Of a stretch of 64,000 nt of DNA, positions 1-8,652 are shown one piece after another. Made by a program: the position numbers and the translations under genes. Each line of letters starts with the position of its first letter. The first letter of the stretch is position 1. Below the pieces are notes generated by a model. The model searched no databases. It was given only the letters and a program-made list of their open reading frames with translations, and had not been told where the DNA came from. The stretch is from an uncultured Oscillospiraceae bacterium (GTDB taxonomy: Bacteria > Bacillota > Clostridia > Oscillospirales > Ruminococcaceae). The stretch is from positions 36,329 to 100,328 of the forward strand of contig CAKSEC010000010.1 of NCBI GenBank assembly GCA_934446355.1. Reading direction: 5' to 3'.

Positions 1-329
1 CCGCCGTCATTCTCGCTGTGCGACTTTCGTTTCAGCCATTCGCCGAACCTTTCCATCTTTCCCTCGATGTTGATAATGCTTCCGACCAGCCCGCCGAGTA
101 CTATGCTGAATATTATCATCATCGTGCCGCCGCCTGAAAGCCTGCCGTCCGCAGCACAGCTGAGCATCTTCTCCATAGCGCCGGAGATACCCAGAAACAG
201 CACGCAGACTCCGCACGCCGACATCAGCGTTTCCTGTATGCGGGGCTTTATCAGCCTGCCGCACAGCAGTCCTGCCACGCCGCCCAGCACTATCGCAGCG
301 GCGTTTATCACAGTACCCAGTCCGGGCAT
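1..329 (-). CDS. DUF554 family membrane protein (partial)
   Basis: Partial gene running off the left edge; 109 codons are visible. It begins MPGLGTVINAAAIVLGG and continues with Gly-rich hydrophobic segments (IVLGGVAGLLCG, CVLFLGISGAMEK, MMIIFSIVLGGLVGS), the pattern of the DUF554/YdfK-YqgA membrane family, whose function is unknown. The start is the ATG at 329, preceded by AAAAGGAAG. It lies 14 bp after the nspC stop and is probably cotranscribed with it. There is no sign of a polyamine role beyond position. Confidence 0.72.
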   Translation of the reverse strand, partial: MPGLGTVINAAAIVLGGVAGLLCGRLIKPRIQETLMSACGVCVLFLGISGAMEKMLSCAADGRLSGGGTMMIIFSIVLGGLVGSIINIEGKMERFGEWLKRKSHSENDG

Positions 330-343
330 TTCATCGCTTCCTT

Positions 344-1495
344 TTAGGACAGTCTGTCCCTGAAATCCTCATAGCCGAATCTTCTTATCAGACTCAGTTC
401 CCCGCTCTCATGAAGCAGGTATATTGACGGCAGCGGCATTCCGTTAAAGGTATTGTTCTTGCACATAGAATATATCGCCATATCGCAGAACGCCAGCCTT
501 TCGCCGCCGTTCAGCCGCTCATCGAACGAATAATCGCCTATAACGTCGCCCGCAAGGCAGGTATTGCCGCCCAGACGGTAGGTATACCGCTTTTCGCCGG
601 GCATTCCTGCGCCGATTATTTCCGGCCGGTAGGGCATTTCGAGCACGTCCGGCATATGGCACGCAGCGGAAGCGTCCGTTATTGCGATTTCGCAGCCGTT
701 AGCAAAGGTATCCAGTACGGTCGTGACCAGCCAGCCGGCATTCAGCGCCGCTGCCTCGCCCGGCTCCAGATATACCTCCAGTCCGTACTGCTCACGTATC
801 CGCTTCACGCAGGCGATAAGCCTGTCCACATCGTAGCCCGGCTTTGTGATATGGTGTCCGCCGCCGAAATTTAGCCACTTTATCCTGTCGAACAAGAAGC
901 CAAATTTCTCCTCAACGTGTGGCAGAGTGCGCTCCAGAACGTCTGCGCCCTGTTCGCACATCGTGTGGAAATGCAGCCCGTCGATTCCCTCGTACAGCGC
1001 AGGGTCTTTGCGGAATTCCTCGGCGGTGCAGCCCAGACGCGAGCCGGTGAAGCAGGGGTTATAGATATCCGTTTCTATCTCGCTGTAGCCGGGATTCACA
1101 CGTATGCCCGCCTGAATATACCGCTCACTGCTGCGCACCCTGTCCCGAAACTTCGCCCACTGGCGGGGCGAGTTGAACACCATGTGGTCGCATATCCGCA
1201 GCAGCTCGTCAAAGTCCTGCTCAGGGTATGCGGGGGAATAAACGTGGTTCTCCCTGCCGAACGGCTTCGCCATTTTCTCATAGCCGAGTTTTGCTTCGAA
1301 AATCCCGCTGGCGGTCACGCCGTCCAGATATTCAGCTATCATCGGGTAAACGGCGAACGCCGAAAACGCTTTCTGCGCCAGCAGTATTTTGCACCCCGCC
1401 TGTTCCCTGACGTATTTCAGCAGTTCAAGATTCCTGCGCAGCTGCTTTTCATCAATGACGTAGCAGGGGGTTTCTACTTTGTTTTTCCAGTCCAT
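344..1495 (-). CDS. nspC: carboxynorspermidine/carboxyspermidine decarboxylase
   Basis: PLP-dependent fold-III decarboxylase of 383 residues. It removes CO2 from carboxyspermidine (or carboxynorspermidine) to give the free polyamine, the last step of the aspartate-semialdehyde route. Visible landmarks: N-terminal TPCYVIDEKQLRRN, the cofactor Lys in LLAQKAFSAFA, LHFHTMCEQG, the phosphate-binding LNFGGGHH, and EPGEA near the C-terminus. The start is ATG 1495, behind AAGAAAGGAACACC; a longer in-frame form has no ribosome site. Its partner dehydrogenase is upstream at 3306-4508 but separated by two unrelated genes and a terminator, so transcription may be partly uncoupled. Confidence 0.9.
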   Translation of the reverse strand: MDWKNKVETPCYVIDEKQLRRNLELLKYVREQAGCKILLAQKAFSAFAVYPMIAEYLDGVTASGIFEAKLGYEKMAKPFGRENHVYSPAYPEQDFDELLRICDHMVFNSPRQWAKFRDRVRSSERYIQAGIRVNPGYSEIETDIYNPCFTGSRLGCTAEEFRKDPALYEGIDGLHFHTMCEQGADVLERTLPHVEEKFGFLFDRIKWLNFGGGHHITKPGYDVDRLIACVKRIREQYGLEVYLEPGEAAALNAGWLVTTVLDTFANGCEIAITDASAACHMPDVLEMPYRPEIIGAGMPGEKRYTYRLGGNTCLAGDVIGDYSFDERLNGGERLAFCDMAIYSMCKNNTFNGMPLPSIYLLHESGELSLIRRFGYEDFRDRLS

Positions 1496-1558
1496 GGTGT
1501 TCCTTTCTTGTGTTCTGAACTTATATCCGGTCTTGCACATCTATTGCTTGTCGCTCTA

Positions 1559-2249
1559 CTATTTTGCTTGTATCAAATTGCATTTTAGAAAAGATGATTT
1601 GCTGAAGTTCCTCGTCATACTCTGTCTGATAGATGTATCTAATATTATTTTCAATTCTCTCTTGTGTGCCTGTCCATTTGGATAAAGAGGATATTCTTTT
1701 ATCGTTTCCATTATAAAATCTTCATTAGACACCAAATCTGTGAGCAGCTTTCCCTCGTGACTTTCTCTTTCGCCAACATTTGCCGCTCTGTTGATTGAAT
1801 TTAGATAAGCAACAGCAGCCTCGTCTGCCTGCGCCCGTACTTCCTGCAGATCTATATTTGTGAAAACATATTTTTTGCCGGTTTTGTTCAGTGGCTCAAG
1901 TAACTGTTCTATTTCGCCCTCACTTAAATTAGAAAACAAATCCAATCTTGTGTAGAAAATCAAATCATAATTTTCGCTTTCGGTTTGACGGAATCTCATC
2001 AACACTCTTGGATTGGTTCCGCTCACATTGACAAATACGCCATCTTGAAATCCATACTCCACATATTCTGACAAAGCATATACAGAAAGAACGCTATCAT
2101 CTTCAAAAGTTTCAATGATTTTATATCCTACTCCCTGAAACTCACCCGGCAAATAGTTTCCATAGTTTTCAGTAAAAATAGCCTCTCTTATAGCCGGTCA
2201 ATGCCGCCAACATAACAGCACCAAGAAACAGAGCGTTAAATCTCTTCAT
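1559..2249 (-). pseudogene. frameshifted lipoprotein gene
   Basis: The ATG at 2249 (after GGAGGAAATGATA) opens a signal peptide, MKRFNALFLGAVMLAALTGY, that runs into a stop within a few codons of the lipobox. The rest of the protein, about 197 residues or more, continues in another frame from about 2197 to 1559. The break falls exactly at the lipobox: LTG is followed by Tyr rather than Cys. Adding two bases would restore LTGC and join the frames (LTGC-IREAIFTENYGNY). Either the gene is inactivated by a 2-bp loss or there is a sequencing error. The body is soluble-looking and unrecognised. It is more AT-rich than its neighbours and splits the polyamine genes. Confidence 0.7.
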
Positions 2250-2350
2250 TATCATTTCCTCCATTAATTCCAATTTATCGGGCACTCCTCAGGATACAAA
2301 TACCCTGCCGCAAAACAACAGGAAGTTTCTTCTTCGTATTTTGCCCCATA

Positions 2351-3151
2351 TTATTGCTCCTCGTCCTCCGGCGGAAGCTCGCAGGAAAGCACCTGCGCCG
2401 TTCCCGCACTTTTGCCCTCGAATGTGAGGTCAAGTTTGGTAACGCCGCGCTCCATCAGTTCAATGAACCTTTTCTGTTCGCCTTCAATGCCGCATATCGA
2501 AAACCAGAGCCGCTTTTCTTCCTTTTTCGCAAGATAAAGCTGATATTTCTGCCGGTTGAGTTCCACCGTGAATATATTGCTCACGTGCAGCCATTTCTTG
2601 TTCAGTCCCTCCGGCGACAGCGACAGCTCCACCGAGGGAACTATCAGTGCGTCATGGTCGGTCACAGGAACGAAGTTGCTCAGGTTTCGCTTAACATAGC
2701 CTGCGCAGACCGCCCTCCCCGTTATATACAGCGCCCACAGCCCCAGCCAGACGAGAAGTATCACCCAGCTGAAAAACGCCGCAAATCCGAGAAGCATAAA
2801 TACAAGAAACAGACCGTCGAACAGCGGCATATAGTTGAAATTCAGCGACAGCCTTGCCTTGCATTCCTGACAGTGCATAATATTGCCGCTGTAATACAGG
2901 CTGTAGCCGTCTCTGCGAAGATTCCGCTCCAGAAGCTCCGTTTTCACCATATATCGCTGCCAGCTGGCGACTCTGCTGCGGACAGGCCGCAGTATGTATT
3001 TGTCGTGGGGATACACCGTATATGGTTTAATCGACCAGACGGTGCGCACCCATGCAGCGATCTTGTCGCTTCCCGGCGTGGTCATATTCGGCGGCTTAAG
3101 CACCAGAGCCTTTCCGCACACAGGACATATACGTTCGCCTTTTTTCAGCAT
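2351..3151 (-). CDS. unknown membrane protein with two CxxC pairs
   Basis: 266 residues, not recognised. It has an N-terminal CPVC, a second CQEC near residue 95, then two adjacent hydrophobic segments (around residues 113-150) and a soluble C-terminal half of about 110 residues. The four Cys could bind a zinc ion on the cytoplasmic side before the membrane hairpin; this is inference. The start is ATG 3151, because AAGGAGGT lies 7 bases upstream and the alternative GTG overlaps that site. It sits between the dehydrogenase terminator and the frameshifted lipoprotein gene, and nothing ties it to polyamine synthesis. Confidence 0.75.
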   Translation of the reverse strand: MLKKGERICPVCGKALVLKPPNMTTPGSDKIAAWVRTVWSIKPYTVYPHDKYILRPVRSRVASWQRYMVKTELLERNLRRDGYSLYYSGNIMHCQECKARLSLNFNYMPLFDGLFLVFMLLGFAAFFSWVILLVWLGLWALYITGRAVCAGYVKRNLSNFVPVTDHDALIVPSVELSLSPEGLNKKWLHVSNIFTVELNRQKYQLYLAKKEEKRLWFSICGIEGEQKRFIELMERGVTKLDLTFEGKSAGTAQVLSCELPPEDEEQ

Positions 3152-3257
3152 TCGGCGCACCTCCTTATCGTTTCCGAATTTTGTTTAAGCCATGCAGCAC
3201 GGCTAAATATAGCCGCAGTCAGTCGGTCATCTCAAAGGCGTGATTCTGATATCCCGG

Positions 3258-3292
3258 CAACAAAACGCAGGCAGGCAAACGCCCGCCTGCCT
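3258..3292 (-). terminator. intrinsic terminator after carboxynorspermidine dehydrogenase
   Basis: AGGCAGGC at 3269-3276 pairs exactly with GCCTGCCT at 3285-3292. Read on the minus strand the hairpin is followed by GCGTTTTG. It would end the speD-to-dehydrogenase transcript before the next two genes. Confidence 0.7.
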
Positions 3293-3305
3293 TTGCGTCA
3301 GGTAA

Positions 3306-4508
3306 TCAATCCACCAGCACCGGATCAAAGTCCTCCTCCCACGGAAGCCCCCACTTATTGAGGTTCTCCATGAAAGGATCGGGGTCCATCTCCTCGACGT
3401 TGTATACGCCGGGCTTTTTCCACTTGCCGGTAAGCACCATTGCTGCGCCTATCATTGCAGGAACGCCGGTGGTGTAGCTTATCGCCTGCGAGCCTACCTC
3501 CTTGTAGCACTCCTGATGGTCGCAGATGTTGTAGAGGTAATAGTGCTTCTCCTTGCCGTCCTTTTTGCCGATAAAGATACAGCCGATATTCGTCTTGCCC
3601 ACAGTCCTCGGACCAAGCGAAGCAGGGTCAGGCAGGACTGCTTTCAGGAACTGCAGCGGAACTATCTCCCTGCCCTCGTACATTATGGGCTTTATAGAGG
3701 TCATTCCTACGTCCTCAAGGCACTTCAGGTGCGTGAGGTAACTCTGCCCGAATGTCATGAAGAACCTAATACGCTTGATACCCTTGATATTCAGCGCAAG
3801 CGACTCCAATTCCTCGTGGTGAAGAAGATACATATCCTTTTCGCCAACGCCCTTGAAGTTATATACCCGCTTTATCTCCATGGGCTTTGTTTCCACCCAT
3901 TTTCCGTCCTCGATATAGCTGCCGTTTGCAGATACCTCTCGGATATTTATTTCCGGATTGAAGTTCGTTGCGAATGGGTATCCGTGGTCGCCGCCGTTGC
4001 AGTCCAGAATGTCGATATAGTTTATCTCATCGAACTGGTGCTTCATGGCATACGCCGAAAATACACCGGTAACGCCGGGATCAAAGCCGCAGCCGAGTAT
4101 CGCCGTAAGCCCTGCCTTTTCAAATCTCTCACGGTAAGCCCACTGCCAGCTGTATTCAAACTTTGCCGTGTCCTCCGGCTCGTAATTCGCCGTGTCGAGG
4201 TAGTTCACACCCGCTGCAAGGCAGGCGTCCATGATGTGCAGGTCCTGATAAGGAAGTGCGACATTTATTACTATCTCCGGCTTGTAATCCTTGATGAGCG
4301 CGGTCAGTTCCTCAACGTTGTCTGCGTCCACCTGTGCGGTGGAGATGACCGTCTTTGTGGTCGGCTGCAGCTTCTCCTTAAATGCGTCGCACTTTGCCTT
4401 TGTGCGGCTCGCTATCATTATTTCGGTGAACACGTCACTGTTCTGGCAGCACTTATTTATTACTACTCCGGCAACGCCGCCTGCGCCGATTATCATTGCT
4501 CTGCTCAT
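3306..4508 (-). CDS. carboxynorspermidine dehydrogenase (saccharopine dehydrogenase family)
   Basis: 400 residues. NAD(P)-dependent enzyme that condenses aspartate semialdehyde with putrescine (or diaminopropane) and reduces the product to carboxyspermidine (or carboxynorspermidine), the substrate of NspC. The N-terminal Rossmann motif is MIIGAGGVAGVVINK; the substrate half contains GCGFDPGVTGVFSAY, DCNGGDHGYPFATNFNPE and TTGVPAMIGAAMVLTG, all typical of this saccharopine-dehydrogenase branch. AGGAGGACAAAAA precedes the ATG. It is 19 bp downstream of the small membrane protein and speE. The family assignment is firm; the choice of amine substrate is not determined by sequence. Confidence 0.88.
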   Translation of the reverse strand: MSRAMIIGAGGVAGVVINKCCQNSDVFTEIMIASRTKAKCDAFKEKLQPTTKTVISTAQVDADNVEELTALIKDYKPEIVINVALPYQDLHIMDACLAAGVNYLDTANYEPEDTAKFEYSWQWAYRERFEKAGLTAILGCGFDPGVTGVFSAYAMKHQFDEINYIDILDCNGGDHGYPFATNFNPEINIREVSANGSYIEDGKWVETKPMEIKRVYNFKGVGEKDMYLLHHEELESLALNIKGIKRIRFFMTFGQSYLTHLKCLEDVGMTSIKPIMYEGREIVPLQFLKAVLPDPASLGPRTVGKTNIGCIFIGKKDGKEKHYYLYNICDHQECYKEVGSQAISYTTGVPAMIGAAMVLTGKWKKPGVYNVEEMDPDPFMENLNKWGLPWEEDFDPVLVD

Positions 4509-4527
4509 TTTTTGTCCTCCTGTATTG

Positions 4528-5163
4528 TTATGGATTCACTAATATCATCAACACGATAAACCCGACCGCCTGAATAAGAGAAGCCGCAATAAGTATCTTT
4601 GACGCCGCTCCGCTTCTCTGGATAACGCCCTTTGCCGTCAGTATTATCTGCAGCACTATCGTACCTATCGCCGTGATAAACAGCAAGCCTGCGCCTATGC
4701 TCAGCCACGCCGCCAGCACGTAACAGGAATCTGCGTAAAGCCGTGTATCTACGCTTCCCAGATCGCCAAGCTGTGAATTGACCTTGCTCAGTTCAAGGTT
4801 TTCATCGACAGCTTCTTTCAGCAGACCCTTAACGCTGACTGCGCTTTTCGCCAGTCCATCAGTGGTGAAATTCTCGTTATACCACTCGTCGCCTGCCTTT
4901 ACCACGAAACGCATTACGCCCGTTCCGTCCATCATCAGGTAATAGTGGTCGTCAAACAGCGGTATCAGTCCCCACAGCTTGTTCTGTACGGTGTATACCT
5001 CATGCGCATACACGATATCGCCGTATTCCACCAGCTGACCCTCGGAAGCGGTATCCACCGATAACTGCTTTGCAGTCAGGTCTTTTATTCCTGAAAAAAT
5101 CAAAATGAACAGGAAAACGCCCATCAGAATGAAGCCTAAAATGTAACCTACAGTCCGCTTCAT
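4528..5163 (-). CDS. unknown membrane protein in the polyamine operon
   Basis: 211 residues, no family recognised. One N-terminal membrane segment (YILGFILMGVFLFILIFSGI), about 110 extracytoplasmic residues, then two C-terminal membrane segments (around 150-173 and 188-208). The ATG overlaps the end of speE by four bases (ATGA at 5160-5163), so translation is coupled and cotranscription with speE is certain in practice. A role in amine transport or sensing is possible only by context. Confidence 0.78.
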   Translation of the reverse strand: MKRTVGYILGFILMGVFLFILIFSGIKDLTAKQLSVDTASEGQLVEYGDIVYAHEVYTVQNKLWGLIPLFDDHYYLMMDGTGVMRFVVKAGDEWYNENFTTDGLAKSAVSVKGLLKEAVDENLELSKVNSQLGDLGSVDTRLYADSCYVLAAWLSIGAGLLFITAIGTIVLQIILTAKGVIQRSGAASKILIAASLIQAVGFIVLMILVNP

Positions 5164-6026
5164 GTTCCCGCCTCCTGCTTCGTTTCCCTGAGTACGTCAC
5201 GCACATTGTTCGGCAGTGCGAAGCAGCCGCTGTGGACATACTGGTTGTAGTACCTCGTCCGCAGCCCCTGCGCAAGCCACCATTCCGCATTCTGGTCCTT
5301 TACCGGGTGGAGGCGCTTGCTTGCGAACCCGAATAGCCAGTGTCCGGAGGGGTAGGTCGGGATATGTGCCTGATATACCAGCGCAGTCGGGAAGAAGCAT
5401 TTTATGCGGCTGTGCGCACGCTTCATTATCTCTGCGTATTCGTCGTAAAACGTGCTTTCATGCTGGTTGACGAGTATTCCGCTGTCGTTCAGCGCATTGT
5501 AGCAGTTTCCGTAAAATTCCTTTGTGAACAGCCCCTCGCCCGGACCGAACGGGTCGGTGGAATCCACGATTATCAGGTCGTATTCGTTCTGCTTTCTGCG
5601 CACGAATTTCAGCCCGTCCTCATAGTAGATATGCACCCTTGGGTCGTCAAGACTGCACGCCGTCTGCGGAATAAACTCCCTGCACAGTTCCACTACCCTT
5701 CGGTCTATCTCCACCATGTCGATGTGCTCCACCGACTTAAAGCGCGTCAGTTCCCTTATCGTGCCGCCGTCGCCTGCGCCTATGACCAGCACCCGTTTGA
5801 TATCGGGATTTGTAGCCATCGGCACGTGCACTATCATCTCATGATAGATATACTCGTCCTTTTCCGTGAGCATGAGAAAGCCGTCCAGCACAAGTATCCT
5901 GCCGAGTTCCTCACTTTCCAGAATATCTATCTTCTGAAATTCGCTCTGCTCAGTCCACAGGTGCTGTTTTATCTTGATGGAAAATTTTATGCTGTCTGTA
6001 TGGTTTTCAGTAAACCAGAGTTCCAT
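5160..6026 (-). CDS. speE: spermidine synthase
   Basis: 288 residues. Aminopropyltransferase that moves the aminopropyl group from decarboxylated AdoMet (made by SpeD) to putrescine. Landmarks: QHLWTEQSEFQKIDILES at the N-terminus, LVLDGFLMLTEKDEYIYHEM, the cofactor motif VLVIGAGDGGTIREL, VEIDRRVVELC, and the catalytic region DLIIVDSTDPFGPGEGLF. The start is ATG 6026 with GGAAAGGAACGTCA upstream. It follows the two tandem 93-bp hairpins, which separate it from the decarboxylase gene, and it overlaps the next gene by 4 bp. Confidence 0.93.
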   Translation of the reverse strand: MELWFTENHTDSIKFSIKIKQHLWTEQSEFQKIDILESEELGRILVLDGFLMLTEKDEYIYHEMIVHVPMATNPDIKRVLVIGAGDGGTIRELTRFKSVEHIDMVEIDRRVVELCREFIPQTACSLDDPRVHIYYEDGLKFVRRKQNEYDLIIVDSTDPFGPGEGLFTKEFYGNCYNALNDSGILVNQHESTFYDEYAEIMKRAHSRIKCFFPTALVYQAHIPTYPSGHWLFGFASKRLHPVKDQNAEWWLAQGLRTRYYNQYVHSGCFALPNNVRDVLRETKQEAGT

Positions 6027-6052
6027 TGACGTTCCTTTCCAAGCGTTTTCTT

Positions 6053-6145
6053 AGTGACTCGCTGAATATAGCGAAGCGTAACAAAATCAGGCACGTGAGT
6101 TCGCTCGTTTGAGCGTGGCGATTTTGTTTTATTCAGCGTGTCACT
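6053..6145. repeat. 93-bp hairpin repeat, copy 1
   Basis: First of two tandem 93-bp units. The ends are inverted (GTGACTCGCTGAATA against TATTCAGCGTGTCAC), an inner pair AACAAAATC/GATTTTGTT continues the stem, and the tip is GCTC-GTTT-GAGC. The left arm carries about 9 extra bases that make a bulge. There is no T-run, so it is not a standard terminator. Confidence 0.85.
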
Positions 6146-6238
6146 TGGGACTCGCTGAATAAAGCATAGCGTAACAAAATCAGACACGTGAGTTCGCCCG
6201 TTTGAACGTGACGATTTTGTTTTATTCAGCGTGTCACT
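6146..6238. repeat. 93-bp hairpin repeat, copy 2
   Basis: Second unit, directly abutting the first and the same length. It shares the CGCTGAATA and TATTCAGCG arms and AACAAAATC/GATTTTGTT, and differs at scattered sites. It overlaps the last bases of the decarboxylase gene (stop at 6234-6236), so any message reading from the decarboxylase into speE must carry both hairpins. Confidence 0.85.
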
Positions 6239-7688
6239 TTACTACCTCAAGAAGTTCCACGTTCATGTCCTTTGTACCGGTGAGCGAGCAGCCCTTTTCC
6301 TTTGCAAATGCGATGTAGTCCAGAATATCCCTTGTTATACGCTCGCCCGGCGCAAGTATCGGTATCCCCGGAGGATAGCACATGACGAACTCGCTGCATA
6401 TCCTGCCGGCTGTCTGCTCTATAGGAAGCGTTTCCCTTTCGGCATAGAATGCCTGCTGAGGGGGAAGTTCCACCGCCGGATCTATGTATTCATGGTCGAA
6501 CAGCCCTACAGGCGAGCGGGAATACAGCCGCTTTATCTCCGACATTGCGCCCAGAAGTCTTTCTATCTCCAGCGCACGGTCGCCGCCGGTGATTATCGCA
6601 AGGATATTGCCGATATCGCCAAACTCTATCTGTATGCCGTATTCGTCACGCAGCAGGTCGTATACCTCAATACCGGCAAGACCCATCGCACGCGTGTGCA
6701 CGGACAGTTTGGTGCTGTCGAACGCATAGAATGCCTTTCCGTCGCAAAGCTCGCTTCCGAATGCGTAATAGCCGCCCGCAGCGTTTATCTCTTTTCTGGC
6801 GTAATCCGCAAATTCCACCGTCTTGGCGTAGAACTCCCTGCCGTTCAGCGCAAGATTCTGTCGTGCAAGGTCAAGGCTCGCCATCAGCAGGTAGGAAGCG
6901 CTCGTGGTCTGTGTCAGGTTGATTATCTGCCTTACGTAGTCGCGGTTCACGCCCTTACCCAGCAGCAGGAATGCGCTCTGCGTGAGCGAACCGCCGGTCT
7001 TGTGCATGGACACCGCCGCCATATCCGCACCGCAGCTCATTGCGCTCGGCGGCAGTCCCTCCCCGAAATAGAAATGCGTGCCGTGTGCTTCGTCCACCAG
7101 CACCTTCATTCCATAGCGGTGAACTATCTCGGTTATCCTGCGCAGGTCCGAGCATATGCCGTAATAGGTGGGATTATTCACCAGCACGGCCTTTGCGTCG
7201 GGATTAGCCTTTATCGCCGATTCGACCTCCTCAGGGGTCATTCCGAGCGGAATGCCAAGCTGACTGTTTACGCCGGGATTGACATACACAGGTATCGCCC
7301 CGCATACGACAAGGGCGTTTATTGCGCTGCGGTGCACGTTCCTCGGCAGGATAATCTTGTCACCCGCCTTGCACACCGACATCACCATCGCCTGAACTGC
7401 GCCCGTTGCGCCGTTGACGATGAATATTGAGTTTTCTGCGCCGAATGCGTCTGCGGCTATCTCCTGAGCCTCTTTTATCACGGACACGGGGTGGCACAGG
7501 TTGTCGAGCGGCTTCATGGAGTTCACATCGTTCTTCATGCACGCCTCGCCGAGAAATTCCGTCAGCGCGCGGTTTCCTCTGCCGCCCTTATGACCGGGTA
7601 CGTCAAAAGGCACCACTCTGTTAAGGCGGTGCGCTTTCATTGCTTCGTAAAGTGGTGCTCTGGTCTGGTCGAGTTTGTATCCTCTCAT
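6234..7688 (-). CDS. speA: Orn/Lys/Arg decarboxylase, short SpeA type
   Basis: 484 residues, the length of Bacillus-type SpeA rather than the 700+ residue enterobacterial enzymes. PLP fold-I decarboxylase; in this setting most likely arginine to agmatine, but lysine or ornithine cannot be excluded. Landmarks: VPFDVPGHKGGRGN, the cofactor-stacking HRSAINALVVCGA, NNPTYYGICSD, VDEAHGTHFYFGEGLP and the Schiff-base Lys in SMHKTGGSLTQSAFLL. The start is ATG 7688: TGAGGTG sits six bases upstream, and the ribosome site overlaps the speD stop region (10-bp gap). The two tandem hairpins follow immediately. Confidence 0.9.
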   Translation of the reverse strand: MRGYKLDQTRAPLYEAMKAHRLNRVVPFDVPGHKGGRGNRALTEFLGEACMKNDVNSMKPLDNLCHPVSVIKEAQEIAADAFGAENSIFIVNGATGAVQAMVMSVCKAGDKIILPRNVHRSAINALVVCGAIPVYVNPGVNSQLGIPLGMTPEEVESAIKANPDAKAVLVNNPTYYGICSDLRRITEIVHRYGMKVLVDEAHGTHFYFGEGLPPSAMSCGADMAAVSMHKTGGSLTQSAFLLLGKGVNRDYVRQIINLTQTTSASYLLMASLDLARQNLALNGREFYAKTVEFADYARKEINAAGGYYAFGSELCDGKAFYAFDSTKLSVHTRAMGLAGIEVYDLLRDEYGIQIEFGDIGNILAIITGGDRALEIERLLGAMSEIKRLYSRSPVGLFDHEYIDPAVELPPQQAFYAERETLPIEQTAGRICSEFVMCYPPGIPILAPGERITRDILDYIAFAKEKGCSLTGTKDMNVELLEVVK

Positions 7689-7698
7689 CGCACTCACC

Positions 7699-8556
7699 TC
7701 AATAGATATTCATTCCGCTGAATATCTCTATCATTTCCCGCCGCAGGCTGTTGGTTATTTCAAGCCGCTGCTGCGGGTGTATCTCATAGACATCGGAGTT
7801 GAACAGATAATTCTGCAGCTCTATCTCCTTTATCAGCATTTTTGTGTGGAACAGGTTGGACTGGTAAACATTCACGTCAATTGCGTCGTATCTGGTGAGC
7901 GTTTTCGGGTCTATATAGTCCTGAATAGACGTGATATTATGGTCCATGAAGTATTTCTTTCCGGTGACATCTCTCGTGAAGCCCCTCACACGATAGTCTA
8001 TCGTGATGATATCCGAATCAAAGCTTCCGATAAGGTAATCCAGCGTATTCAGCGGGGATATCTCTCCGCAGGTGGCGACGTCGATGTCCACCCTGAACGT
8101 TGATATCGCCTTGTCCGGGTGATATTCCGGAAAAGTGTGCACTGTGATATGACTTTTGTCAAGATGTGCGTGTACGGTGTCCGGCTGGACGGGATTCCTG
8201 CCAAAGAAGCCTGCGCCCTTGTTGCAGGAGCTGTCAACATGGTCGGGGTCAATATGTCCCTCCGCAAAGAGGATATTGACAGATGCGCCCTGCGGGTCAT
8301 AGTCCTGCTTTGAGATGTTCAGGACAGTTGCACCGATCCTTTCGGTGACGTCGCAGAGGATCTTGGTGAGCCTTTCGGAATTATACTGCTCGTCGATATA
8401 GGCGATATAATCCCTCTGCTCCCTCTCACTTTTTGCATAGCACACATCGTAAATGTTGAAGCTAAGTGTTTTTGTGAGGTTGTTAAAGCCATATAAAGCC
8501 AGTCTGGAGCTGCCGCCGCCAGGTGCTGCTTCTGCCTTTTTCTCCAACCCTAACAT
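7699..8556 (-). CDS. speD: S-adenosylmethionine decarboxylase proenzyme
   Basis: 285 residues. Pyruvoyl enzyme that decarboxylates AdoMet to supply the aminopropyl donor for SpeE. The self-cleavage site is DKSHITVHTFPE, with cleavage expected between K134 and S135, matching the E. coli-type (class 1A) enzyme; GAGFFGRNPVQPDTVHAHL precedes it. The ATG at 8556 follows GAAAGGTCGTG. It is the first gene of the polyamine operon, with a clear promoter at 8615-8643. Confidence 0.93.
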   Translation of the reverse strand: MLGLEKKAEAAPGGGSSRLALYGFNNLTKTLSFNIYDVCYAKSEREQRDYIAYIDEQYNSERLTKILCDVTERIGATVLNISKQDYDPQGASVNILFAEGHIDPDHVDSSCNKGAGFFGRNPVQPDTVHAHLDKSHITVHTFPEYHPDKAISTFRVDIDVATCGEISPLNTLDYLIGSFDSDIITIDYRVRGFTRDVTGKKYFMDHNITSIQDYIDPKTLTRYDAIDVNVYQSNLFHTKMLIKEIELQNYLFNSDVYEIHPQQRLEITNSLRREMIEIFSGMNIY

Positions 8557-8614
8557 CACGACCTTTCATTAAGTATATTCGGGCTACCTTATATGATATT
8601 ATGCAGTCAAAGTA

Positions 8615-8643
8615 AGTATATCATAAACCAGCGTATTTTGCAA
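8615..8643 (-). promoter_or_regulatory. promoter of the polyamine operon
   Basis: Minus strand: -35 TTGCAA (8638-8643), 17-bp spacer, -10 TATACT (8615-8620), about 60 bp upstream of the speD start. Confidence 0.7.
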
Positions 8644-8652
8644 CATTTTTTT

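Noticed and set aside
917..1588. 223-codon open frame on the plus strand opposite nspC
   Set aside because: It is the antisense of a clear decarboxylase gene, has no ribosome site and no recognisable motif.
2351..3151. Polyamine transporter or enzyme role for the CxxC membrane protein
   Set aside because: Only two membrane segments, no binding or catalytic motif, and a terminator separates it from the polyamine genes.
5987..6187. 66-codon open frame with an internal peptide repeat
   Set aside because: The peptide repeat only reflects the two tandem 93-bp hairpins; no start signal.
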